Assembly (NCBI GenBank): GCA_903895725.1
Contig: CAITUV010000036.1
Coordinates: forward strand, 62,001-126,000
Direction: 5' to 3'
Source: an uncultured Myxococcales bacterium
GTDB lineage: Bacteria; Myxococcota_A; UBA9042; CAIXZC01
Length of the DNA stretch: 64,000 nucleotides
This document shows, piece by piece, positions 26,930-34,589 of the stretch (its first letter is position 1; every line of letters begins with the position of its first letter). A model generated the notes under the pieces. The model ran no database searches. It was not told the origin of the DNA and was given only the letters and a program-made list of their open reading frames with translations. The position numbers and the translations under genes were made by a program.

Positions 26930-26959
26930 TTGACACGCGAGCGGGTGGTGTTGTATGCA
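26930..26959 (+). promoter_or_regulatory. Candidate promoter for the ketosynthase operon
   Basis: Perfect -35 TTGACA (26930-26935), 18-base spacer, -10 TATGCA (26954-26959), 32 bases before the ATG of the first ketosynthase. It appears to drive the 26992-32217 operon. Confidence 0.5.
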
Positions 26960-26991
26960 ATGGCAACTCGGGCCGCTGCTAGGGAGGGCTG

Positions 26992-28254
26992 ATGCAGTCT
27001 AGGGAAAAGCGGGACGGTTTGCGACCTGTGATACTGGGCTACGACGCTGTGTCGCCGCTGGGGACCGACTTCTCTGCCCAGTGGGAGGCCGCTGTCGCCG
27101 GCCGAAGCGGCATCGGTCCATTGACCCGCTTCCCGTTGCGGGAGCAGTTCCCCGTCACCGTGGCGGGACAGGTACCACCAGTGGATGTGACCCCCTACCC
27201 CTTCCTGCGTCCCCGGGAGATGGCGCAATGGACCTCCCCCGTGTTCCTGCACGGGATGCTCGTGGTCCACCGTGCGCTGGAGCGGGCCGGGCTCACCATC
27301 ACGCCCGAGCTGGCTCCCCGGGTGGCCGTCACGTTCTCCACGGCCATCGGCGGGCTCGATGCAGTTCTCGAGGCCGACCGGCAGCTCTCGCAGCACGGGA
27401 AGCTGCCCAAGCCCTTCGTCAACCCGAACTCGTGCGTCAACATGGTGGGTGGAAAGGTCTCGATCCTCACGGGGGCGCAGGGACCGATCTGCACCACCAT
27501 CACCGCCTGCGCCACGGGCAGCACGTCGATGATCGTCGGGGCCATGTTCCTCCAGGCGGGTATGGCGGATGTCGTGATCTGCGGGGCCGTCGACTTCCCG
27601 CTGGTAGAACCCATCGTGGCAGGCTTTGCCACCATGAACGGGGCCTACAAGCAGAAGACGGGAGAAGAGGAGCCCCCCTCCCGGGCCAGCCGTCCCTTTG
27701 CCCTGGACCGCCGGGGCTTCGTCGTCTCGGAGGGAGCGGCCTGCATCGTGCTGGCCAGCCGGGAGTTCGCCCGTGCCCACGGCCTGCCCTTCGAGCTCGA
27801 GCTGGCCGGCTGGGACATGACAGCGGACGCGTTCCATTTCGTCGCCCCCAACCCCGTCACGGTCTCCCGGTGTGTCCGGGCTGCCATCGCCAACGCCGGG
27901 CTTGTGCCGGCCGACATCGATGCGGTCAACGCACACGCGGCTTCGACCAAGGTCGGAGACAAGATCGAGGCGGACGTACTGCATGAAATCTTCGGCGGAG
28001 CCATCCCGCCCGTCGTGGCGAACAAGTCGCAGCTCGGTCACCTCATGGGGGCCTCCAGCGCCATGGAATCGGTCCTGGCCATGGAGGGGATGCGGCGGGG
28101 AATCCTCCTCCCCACTGTCAACCACACCCCGGACCCCGATCTGCCCGGACTGCCGCTCTCCCAGGGCAGCCAGAACCTGGACCAGGAGCTCGTGCTGAAG
28201 AACGCCTTCGGATTCGGCGGCTGCAACGCGTGCCTGGTCTTTCGAAGGGTCTGA
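26992..28254 (+). CDS. Beta-ketoacyl-ACP synthase (KAS II-like)
   Basis: A 420-residue condensing enzyme of the FabF family, of normal length. The catalytic triad is intact: Cys in TACATGS, His in NAHAAST (replacing the usual HGT) and His in NKSQLGHLMGAS. The C-terminal glycine-rich loop NAFGFGGCNA is also present. Such enzymes extend ACP-bound acyl chains by decarboxylative Claisen condensation with malonyl-ACP. GGGAGGGCTG precedes the ATG. It is followed after 3 bases by a second, different ketosynthase, so this locus is specialised rather than the housekeeping fatty-acid operon. Confidence 0.92.
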   Translation: MQSREKRDGLRPVILGYDAVSPLGTDFSAQWEAAVAGRSGIGPLTRFPLREQFPVTVAGQVPPVDVTPYPFLRPREMAQWTSPVFLHGMLVVHRALERAGLTITPELAPRVAVTFSTAIGGLDAVLEADRQLSQHGKLPKPFVNPNSCVNMVGGKVSILTGAQGPICTTITACATGSTSMIVGAMFLQAGMADVVICGAVDFPLVEPIVAGFATMNGAYKQKTGEEEPPSRASRPFALDRRGFVVSEGAACIVLASREFARAHGLPFELELAGWDMTADAFHFVAPNPVTVSRCVRAAIANAGLVPADIDAVNAHAASTKVGDKIEADVLHEIFGGAIPPVVANKSQLGHLMGASSAMESVLAMEGMRRGILLPTVNHTPDPDLPGLPLSQGSQNLDQELVLKNAFGFGGCNACLVFRRV

Positions 28255-28257
28255 ACG

Positions 28258-29523
28258 ATGAAGGCTCCGAAAAACCGAAGAGTGTTCGTAGTGGGGTACG
28301 CGGCGGCAACGCCGCTGGGGAAGACGTTCACGAAAACCTGGGAGCGGGCCGTCCGGGGAGAAGCCGGGTTCCGGGTCGTCACCCGCTGTCAGGTCGATTC
28401 CGAGTGCAACGTGGTCGGAGAGATTCCCGATTGGGACCCGCGGGAAACGGGGTTTGCCGACGAGAAGGAGGTTTACAACTGGAATGCCTCCTTCGTGATC
28501 CTGACCATGGCGGTCTGCAAGGATGCTCTCGAGCATGCGGGCCTGGTCATGGATTCCGAGACCGGGCCCCGCACCGCGTGCTTCATCGGGTCCTCGCTCA
28601 ACGGCCACGACGCCTATCGGGCGGCCATGCTCGCTCTCCAGGAGCGGGGGCCGCTGCGGGTGAGCCCCTTCCTCCTGCCGAACCTGTGCGCCAACATCCC
28701 GTCGGGCAAGGCGGGCATGATGCTGAAGTTTTCGGGGCCGGTGTTCTCGCCCCAGGGGGCCTGCGCATCCGGCAACCACGCCATGGGGCTCGGTGCCCGG
28801 ATGATCCGGGACGGAGACGTGGACTTCGTGCTGGCCGGCGGGGTCGATACCCCGATCCTGCCCGAGATCATCCACGGCTTCGCCAACATGAAGGCCACTC
28901 TCCGGGTGCACGACAAGGACCGTGCCTGGGGAAACCCGGCCGCGGCATCCCGCCCCTTCAGCGGGGACCGCAAGGGCTTCGTCCTGTCCGAAGGCTGCGG
29001 CGTCCTCGTTCTGGCGGCTGAAGATGCCATCCGTCGCTACGGGCTCACCCCGAAGGCCGAGATCCTGGGCGTCGGATGGACCTCGGACGCGTTCCATTAC
29101 ACCGCCCCCCATCCTCCCACCATCATCCGCTCCATGCGGGAAGCCCTCGACGACGCCGGCCTCCAGCCCCAGGACATCCAGTACGTCAACTGCCACGGAA
29201 CCTCGACGCCCAAGGGGGACATCAACGAGGTCGTCTGTCTGCGGGAAGCTTTCGGAAACCACCTGGAGCGGATGCCCGTGTCATCCAACAAGTCCCAGCT
29301 CGGCCATACGCTGGGAGCCTCGGCCGCCATCGAGGCAGCGCTCACCATCGAAGGCATGCAGCAGAGCACGCTGCTTCCCACCATCAACCATGTCCCCGAC
29401 CCGGACATGGCGGACATCGACGTGGTACCCAACCAGGCCCGCCACATGCGCTTCGAGCTGGCCTTGTCGAATGCATTCGGCTTCGGCGGCACGAACTGCT
29501 GCGTCGTTCTCAGGGGAGTCTGA
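28258..29523 (+). CDS. Second beta-ketoacyl-ACP synthase
   Basis: A 421-residue FabF-family enzyme with an intact triad: Cys in GACASGNH, His in NCHGTST and His in NKSQLGHTLGAS, and the loop NAFGFGGTNC. It shares the overall fold with the preceding gene but differs along its length, so the pair is not a recent duplicate. The two could act on different chain lengths or form a heterodimer. The ATG lies 3 bases after the previous stop, and the next gene starts 2 bases after this stop, so translation is tightly linked. Confidence 0.92.
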   Translation: MKAPKNRRVFVVGYAAATPLGKTFTKTWERAVRGEAGFRVVTRCQVDSECNVVGEIPDWDPRETGFADEKEVYNWNASFVILTMAVCKDALEHAGLVMDSETGPRTACFIGSSLNGHDAYRAAMLALQERGPLRVSPFLLPNLCANIPSGKAGMMLKFSGPVFSPQGACASGNHAMGLGARMIRDGDVDFVLAGGVDTPILPEIIHGFANMKATLRVHDKDRAWGNPAAASRPFSGDRKGFVLSEGCGVLVLAAEDAIRRYGLTPKAEILGVGWTSDAFHYTAPHPPTIIRSMREALDDAGLQPQDIQYVNCHGTSTPKGDINEVVCLREAFGNHLERMPVSSNKSQLGHTLGASAAIEAALTIEGMQQSTLLPTINHVPDPDMADIDVVPNQARHMRFELALSNAFGFGGTNCCVVLRGV

Positions 29524-29525
29524 GC

Positions 29526-30005
29526 ATGCGTCACAAGCCCTTCGTCCCGACACTGCTGGGCCCGGACCAACCGTTCGTCCGGGATGCCACGACCGGCCTG
29601 GTCTGGCATCGGGTGTTCAATCGCCCCCTCTACGCGGATACGGATCGTTCCCAGGTCGTCTACCACGCCAACTACCTTCGCTACTTCGAGCTGGGCCGCG
29701 CCTCGCTCATGCGGGACGTGGGGTACCCCTATCGCCAGGTCGAGGAGAGCGGGTATGTCTACCCGATCGTCGACCTGGCCATGGCGTTCCACAAGCCCCT
29801 GTACTACGATGACCCCATGTGGGTGCACACCCGCCCCATCCGGCTCGAGCGGATCCGGGTGACGTTCGACTACCTGATCACGCACGTGGAGACAGGCGAG
29901 GTGGTCTGCAGCGGGCACACCACCCATTGTGCGCTGAAGAGCTCCGGAATCCCGTGCAAGGTGGACGATGCCACGGTCCGGATGTGGGAGAGCTTCCCCA
30001 CCTGA
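29526..30005 (+). CDS. Hotdog-fold acyl-CoA/ACP thioesterase (4HBT, YbgC-like)
   Basis: A 159-residue single-hotdog protein. DTDRSQVVYHANYLRYFELGR corresponds to the 4HBT active-site strand and helix, with the catalytic Asp in DTD; the usual GVVYH is SQVVYH here. VTFDYLITHVETGEVVCSGHTTHC gives the sheet strands. Such enzymes release free acids from acyl-ACP or acyl-CoA. Position within the ketosynthase operon indicates it acts on the product or on stalled intermediates of this pathway. Confidence 0.85.
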   Translation: MRHKPFVPTLLGPDQPFVRDATTGLVWHRVFNRPLYADTDRSQVVYHANYLRYFELGRASLMRDVGYPYRQVEESGYVYPIVDLAMAFHKPLYYDDPMWVHTRPIRLERIRVTFDYLITHVETGEVVCSGHTTHCALKSSGIPCKVDDATVRMWESFPT

Positions 30006-30043
30006 GCGCGGGGCTGGCACCTTCGGCCCGGGCGGAGACGGAA

Positions 30044-31630
30044 ATGGGCGAGAGGGAACGCATACCGGTCACGGTTCCGATTCAGCCGCACCTGGCGGAT
30101 CATCGCTTCGAGGGGCGGGCCGTGTTCCCGGCAGTCGAAGCGCTCCAGCTCATGGCCGGCCTGGTCTCCCAGCGGCATCCCCACGTTCCTGTGTGCACTT
30201 CCTCGGACGCGCGCTTTCTCCGATTCCTCCCAGTCCCGGTGGAGGCGGCGACGTTCGAAGCCATCGTCGAGCTCGAACCGGTGGACGGCGGCGTGACCGC
30301 CCGTCTTCTGACACAGGCCAGGATGGGGGCAGGAGGAATGGCTCGGCTCCTGGAGCACGCCGTCGTCACGTTCGGCCCACTCCCGGAGCCCCCCCTGATT
30401 CCCCCTTCGTTCCTGGCCGCGCCGCTCGGCCCGGGACTCGCTGTCCGGTCAGCAGACCTCTACGGAGCGATGGTGCCGTTCGGCCCGGCCTACCACAACG
30501 CCAGAGACCCCATCGTCCTGGCCCCCGGAGGGGCAACGGGCCGCGTCGTGTGCCCGAAACTGCCCTTCCCTCCAGGCCCCCTCGGCTCCCCGTTTCCGTT
30601 CGATGCCGCATTCCATCTCGGTTGCGGCTGGGGAGAACGTTACGTGGGCGCTGTCCTGTTTCCCGTCGGCTATGAATCCCGCCACATCCTCGTGCCCACG
30701 GAACCTGGAGGGGAGTACCTCGGTCGCGTGGTGCCCCGTGACGGCTCGCTCCACGCCCCTGCCGGAGCGGCCCCGGAGCACTTGAAAGCACGGCCATCAA
30801 GCGCCGACCGGTCGCCTGCCCATGCCCGCTTCGACTTCTGGATCTTCGATTCGGGCGGCCGGTTGTGCGAGGTCTGCTTCGGCGTCCGAATGGAGGACGT
30901 GTCCCGGGGACGCTTCGTGCCTCCGGCCTGGGGCCGTTGGGACGGCAGAGATCCCCTCGAGCCGCTGTGCCCCGACGTCGCAGGGATCGCCCTGGTCGAG
31001 CTTGCGGCGGTTCTCCCACCCCTTGCCCGCCGCTCGCTCACTCCCGTCGAGCAGGAGCTCGCCGCCGGGCTCGGCGATCGGCGCAGGCCCAGCTTCATCG
31101 CGGCTCGAGTCGCCCTCAAGCAGCTGGCCAGGCAGACGAGCCGTACCGCCGAGGGCGACGATCGGCTTCACACCGTGGCGCAGGATTCCATCCGCCCTGT
31201 CTGCCCCGCTGCCGAGGGGAGAATGGCCACCCCATTCTGCTCCGTGGCACACGACCGGCGCTTTGCCGTCGCCGTTGCGGCTCACGTGCCCATCGGGGTC
31301 GACCTGGAGCCGATTGCCGACAAGGCGGTCCGGGGGATGCGCCTCTTCCTGTCCGAGGAGGAGCGCCGGCTGGTCCGGGAGGATCCTCGCGGGGTCGACT
31401 ATGCGGCCACGTGCCTGTGGACCATCAAGGAGGCCGCGGCCAAGGCCCTGAACATCCGCCTGCCGCACGCCTGGCACGCGGTCGAAGCGGTCGAGCTGCT
31501 TGCCGGCCGCACCCGGGTGCGGGTCAACGGGCATGAGCTGACGGCCCTGCATGCCGAAGTCGACGGTCACCTGCTCACGACCCTGTGCGTCGGGGGGGGG
31601 GAGGGAGAAGAGAAGGAGAGGGGCCGATGA
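30044..31630 (+). CDS. Polyketide-type dehydratase fused to Sfp-type phosphopantetheinyl transferase
   Basis: A 528-residue two-enzyme fusion. The N-terminal about 290 residues look like a double-hotdog polyketide dehydratase: HRFEGRAVFP matches HxxxGxxxxP with the catalytic His, and FDAAFH matches the second DxxxQ/H motif. The C-terminal about 200 residues are an Sfp-type 4'-phosphopantetheinyl transferase: GVDLEP (about 418-423, Mg-binding Asp/Glu) and WTIKEAAAK (about 459-467). The transferase would activate the ACPs encoded nearby; the dehydratase removes water from beta-hydroxyacyl-ACP. The ATG at 30044 follows GGAGACGG. The stop overlaps the plsY-like start (ATGA). Confidence 0.82.
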   Translation: MGERERIPVTVPIQPHLADHRFEGRAVFPAVEALQLMAGLVSQRHPHVPVCTSSDARFLRFLPVPVEAATFEAIVELEPVDGGVTARLLTQARMGAGGMARLLEHAVVTFGPLPEPPLIPPSFLAAPLGPGLAVRSADLYGAMVPFGPAYHNARDPIVLAPGGATGRVVCPKLPFPPGPLGSPFPFDAAFHLGCGWGERYVGAVLFPVGYESRHILVPTEPGGEYLGRVVPRDGSLHAPAGAAPEHLKARPSSADRSPAHARFDFWIFDSGGRLCEVCFGVRMEDVSRGRFVPPAWGRWDGRDPLEPLCPDVAGIALVELAAVLPPLARRSLTPVEQELAAGLGDRRRPSFIAARVALKQLARQTSRTAEGDDRLHTVAQDSIRPVCPAAEGRMATPFCSVAHDRRFAVAVAAHVPIGVDLEPIADKAVRGMRLFLSEEERRLVREDPRGVDYAATCLWTIKEAAAKALNIRLPHAWHAVEAVELLAGRTRVRVNGHELTALHAEVDGHLLTTLCVGGGEGEEKERGR

Positions 31631-32217
31631 TTCTGGGGCTACTGGTGGTTGGGGCATACCTTGCAGGCTCAGTGAATTTCGCTGTGCTCGTGCTGCGCCT
31701 CCTGGGCAAAGGGGATCCCAGGACGCAGTTCAGCGGCAATGCCGGAACCACCAACGTCGTTCGGATTGCCGGTCGCTTCTGGGCGGCCGTCGTCCTTCTG
31801 CTCGACATGGGCCGTGCTGCCGGCGTGGCCGCCGCGGCGATGCACTTCCTTCCCCCCCCGCTCGTGCCCTGGACGGCGCTCGGCCTGCTTGCCGGCAACC
31901 GATACCCCTGCTTCCACGGTTTCTCCGGCGGAAAGGGAGTGGGCAACTACCTCGGGTTCACAGCCGTCCTGGCCCCGTGGTGGGCGTTGGCGTCCTGTGC
32001 GGCCTGGGTCGCCCTCTGGGCCGTGGTCCGTCAGCCGTTCATCGCATCGTTCCTCATGATCGCCGTGCTCGGGGCCGGCCAGGCGGCAGCGGCCCTGCCT
32101 TCGGTCACGGGAGCGTTCGCCGTGGCCCTCGCCGCCGCCTTCCTCGTGCTCAACCACCGGGCCAACGTCAGGAAATGGCGGCAGGAGAGGGCTGACCGAG
32201 CATCGTCTCGGAGTTGA
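31627..32217 (+). CDS. plsY: PlsY-like acyl-phosphate:glycerol-3-phosphate acyltransferase
   Basis: A 196-residue integral membrane protein with about five hydrophobic helices. The three PlsY loop motifs are recognisable: SGNAGTTNVVR (in place of GSGNIGATNVLR), the DMGRA region (where PlsY usually has D-x-x-KG) and FHGFSGGKGVGN (glycine-rich acyl-phosphate loop). PlsY puts an acyl chain on position 1 of glycerol-3-phosphate, the first step of membrane phospholipid synthesis. Its place at the end of a special acyl-chain operon suggests the product enters membrane lipids. Translation starts at an ATGA overlap. Its last 50 bases overlap the convergent fabD gene. Confidence 0.85.
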   Translation: MILGLLVVGAYLAGSVNFAVLVLRLLGKGDPRTQFSGNAGTTNVVRIAGRFWAAVVLLLDMGRAAGVAAAAMHFLPPPLVPWTALGLLAGNRYPCFHGFSGGKGVGNYLGFTAVLAPWWALASCAAWVALWAVVRQPFIASFLMIAVLGAGQAAAALPSVTGAFAVALAAAFLVLNHRANVRKWRQERADRASSRS

Positions 32218-33085
32218 GAATCTCGACGTCCCTGGAGATCCGCTTGACCAGGCCGGACAGCACCGCCTTGGGGCCGCACTCGACCACGGTCGCAGCGCCC
32301 GCTGCGACGGCCGATCGCACCCCCTGCTCGAACAGGACCGGGCTGTAGAGCTGCAGAACCAGCTTGCGACGAATGGCCTCGGGATCGCTCTCCTCCTGCC
32401 CCGTGACGTTGTCGATGAAGCGCAGCGAGGGCTTCGAGAACGCAACCTTCTCGAGCGCAGCGGAGAACTCCTCGGCCATGGGACGCATCAGGCTCGAGTG
32501 GAAAGGAGCCGACACGTCGAGCGGCATGCCACGCCCGATCTTCCTGGCCTTAAGCTCCTCGACCGCCCGGGCGACCACCGCCTCCTCGCCCGACAGCACG
32601 ACCTGCCCGGGGGCGTTCCGGTTGGTGATCTCGAGAACTCCGCCCGCGGACAGCTCGGCCACCAGGCCTTCGAGCGCGGCCGGGTCAGCCCCGATTACGG
32701 CGGCCATGCGGCCGGGAGTCCGGGCAACGGCCCGGGCCATCAGCTCCCCTCTCAACCGAACGAGCCGCAGCGCGTCTTCGAAGCCGAGGACGCCGGCAAA
32801 GACGAGAGCGGAATATTCTCCCAGGCTGTGCCCGAGCACGAGGTCGGCTCTCCGTCCCGGTGCGTCAACGGCCCGGGCCGCGCTCAGCCCGGCCACGAGG
32901 AGGGCCGGCTGTGCATTGGCCGTTTGCGTCAGTTCGTCTTGCGGTCCCTCGTCGATAAGACGGGTCAAGCCGAACCCGAGGACCTCGTCGGCCCTGCGGT
33001 AGAGCTCGTCACTGCTGCCGGTCTTGGAGCGCATCCCGACATACTGGGAACCCTGTCCCGGGAACAGAAACGCGGTCAGTCCCAT
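32168..33085 (-). CDS. fabD: Malonyl-CoA:ACP transacylase (FabD)
   Basis: A 305-residue enzyme loading malonyl groups onto ACP. FLFPGQGSQYVGM is the N-terminal signature; GHSLGEY contains the nucleophilic Ser; the catalytic His is in SAPFHSSLM, and NVTG and ECGPKAVLSGLVKRI complete the family pattern. Normal length. GGAGGTGG precedes the ATG, and the stop of the acyl-activating gene is only 2 bases upstream, so the two are cotranscribed. The 3' end overlaps the convergent plsY-like gene by 50 bases. Confidence 0.93.
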   Translation of the reverse strand: MGLTAFLFPGQGSQYVGMRSKTGSSDELYRRADEVLGFGLTRLIDEGPQDELTQTANAQPALLVAGLSAARAVDAPGRRADLVLGHSLGEYSALVFAGVLGFEDALRLVRLRGELMARAVARTPGRMAAVIGADPAALEGLVAELSAGGVLEITNRNAPGQVVLSGEEAVVARAVEELKARKIGRGMPLDVSAPFHSSLMRPMAEEFSAALEKVAFSKPSLRFIDNVTGQEESDPEAIRRKLVLQLYSPVLFEQGVRSAVAAGAATVVECGPKAVLSGLVKRISRDVEILNSETMLGQPSPAAIS

Positions 33086-33087
33086 CT

Positions 33088-34446
33088 TCAGCCACCTCCG
33101 ATTCCGCTGTCGTCATCCCCGGGCTCTCCCGCCATCCTGCGGGCTGCCTCCTGGTCCGGCTTTCCCGCCGCCGTGAGCGGCAGCGCATCCACGCGCACGA
33201 ACCTCCGGGGGCGCTCCGCAGGCTCCAGGGACTGAGACATCCGATGTCTCCATCCGGTCTCGCCAGCGCCGCCCCCCGGACCTTCACCGTGACCAGCCAC
33301 GCCCCCGTCGGCCGCGGCGCCAGGACCGGTCTCCTCGACGACCAGTGCGACCAGCTCGGTCTCCCGACCGCCTGCAACGGGCATCCCCACGACGAACGCA
33401 TCGCGGATCCCCGGCAGCTGGAGCAGCTTCCTTCGGACGTCCTCGAGCACGACTCGCTTGCCTCCCACCTTCACGACCCCGTCGGCCCGTCCGAGGAGCT
33501 GGAATCGTCCGCTCGAGGTGGCCTCGACCCGGTCCCCGGTCACGAACATGCCGTCGGCTCGGACATCGAGTCCCCGGGACATGAACGGCGAGCGCACGCA
33601 GAGCCGCTCTCCGTCGACGGTCCAGCCTAGCACCGGAAATGGAGTCCAGTCCTCGTCGCCGTCCTGGCGACAGCGGCTTGCAATCCCGCCGGTCTCCGTG
33701 GAGCCGTACACTTCCACCACGCGAGAGTGCGACCGCTCGCCGAAACGCCGGCAGTCCCCCTCATCCAGGAAGCCGCCGGAGGAGAACGCAATGCGTAGCC
33801 CCGGAATCGCCACGCCCGCAGCCGAGAGCGCCCGGTAGTGCGCCGGTGCGGCCACCAGGACCGTGGCCCCGTGCCGGGTCGCTAGCGCCTCGAGCTCCCG
33901 CGGCAGAAACGGGGTTTCGCCGATGACGCGGGCCCCGGAAACCAGGGGAAGGAGAACGGAAAACAACAACCCGTAGATGTGGTAGGGAGGCACCGCGGCC
34001 AAGATGGTGTCGCCCGGCCCGATGCCGAATCTCGCTGCGAGAAAGCGCGCTTCGCCGAACAGGTTCTCCCGGCTCTTGGGCCAGGCCTTGGGACGGCCGG
34101 TGCTCCCCCCGGTGAACAGGTGCAGCAAGTCCGTTGCACCGTTCGAGGGCCGCCCACCGAATGTCTCTTCGGCCGCTCCGGCCACATCGTCCAGCACCCG
34201 AGGCGACAGCGCATAGGGCACCACGAGCACGGGGGCCTGAGGTGAGGTGGCTGCGGCCAGAAGCACGATGGCTGCGTCACCACGGTCATGGGTCGCCAGC
34301 ATGTGCCACGGCCCCCGAAAACCGGCGTCATCGGCCAGTCTCGCTGCACGCCGGGCCAGCTCGGTGCGGGTCGGGCCGCCGACCACGAGCTCGTCGTGCC
34401 CCCCCGTTACCATCCACTCCCATCTTCCCGAATCGCCCGTCCCCAT
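33088..34446 (-). CDS. AMP-binding acyl/aryl-CoA ligase
   Basis: A 452-residue adenylate-forming enzyme. FTGGSTGRPKAWPKS is the phosphate-binding loop, PPYHIYGLLFS and VEVYGSTETGGIA (motif A5) bind adenylate, TGDRVE carries the ribose-binding Asp, GRADGVVKVGGKRV is the hinge, and LTAAGKPD near the end holds the catalytic Lys. It is shorter than classical acyl-CoA synthetases (about 500-550), as in aryl-polyene and pimeloyl-type ligases. It would activate an acyl or aryl starter for CoA or ACP. The C-terminal segment around residue 390 has an atypical Gly-rich stretch. Cotranscribed with fabD. Confidence 0.85.
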   Translation of the reverse strand: MGTGDSGRWEWMVTGGHDELVVGGPTRTELARRAARLADDAGFRGPWHMLATHDRGDAAIVLLAAATSPQAPVLVVPYALSPRVLDDVAGAAEETFGGRPSNGATDLLHLFTGGSTGRPKAWPKSRENLFGEARFLAARFGIGPGDTILAAVPPYHIYGLLFSVLLPLVSGARVIGETPFLPRELEALATRHGATVLVAAPAHYRALSAAGVAIPGLRIAFSSGGFLDEGDCRRFGERSHSRVVEVYGSTETGGIASRCRQDGDEDWTPFPVLGWTVDGERLCVRSPFMSRGLDVRADGMFVTGDRVEATSSGRFQLLGRADGVVKVGGKRVVLEDVRRKLLQLPGIRDAFVVGMPVAGGRETELVALVVEETGPGAAADGGVAGHGEGPGGGAGETGWRHRMSQSLEPAERPRRFVRVDALPLTAAGKPDQEAARRMAGEPGDDDSGIGGG

Positions 34447-34480
34447 GCCCCGATCTTCTCCGCTTCGCAGGTGGGACCGG

Positions 34481-34510
34481 AGTCTAGGGAGCTTTGCCCG
34501 GCCCTGTCAA
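34481..34510 (-). promoter_or_regulatory. Candidate promoter for ligase-fabD
   Basis: Reading leftward: perfect -35 TTGACA (34510-34505), 18-base spacer, -10 TAGACT (34486-34481). The -35 faces that of the opposite-strand promoter, forming an inverted repeat. Confidence 0.45.
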
Positions 34511-34518
34511 GCCCGGCC

Positions 34519-34547
34519 TTGACAGAAGAACGCCGCTGGCCCAGCAT
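34519..34547 (+). promoter_or_regulatory. Candidate promoter for the 34590 lipoprotein
   Basis: Perfect -35 TTGACA (34519-34524), 17-base spacer, weak -10 CAGCAT (34542-34547). Together with the leftward -35 it makes the palindrome TGTCAAG-cccggc-CTTGACA at 34505-34524. Confidence 0.4.
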
Positions 34548-34589
34548 GGGAGCGCGTCGGTGGTCCTTGCGAAAAGACCTGGAGGTCCA

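Noticed and set aside
26794..29262. 822-codon open frame on the - strand
   Set aside because: Antisense to both ketosynthase genes, whose catalytic motifs are intact.
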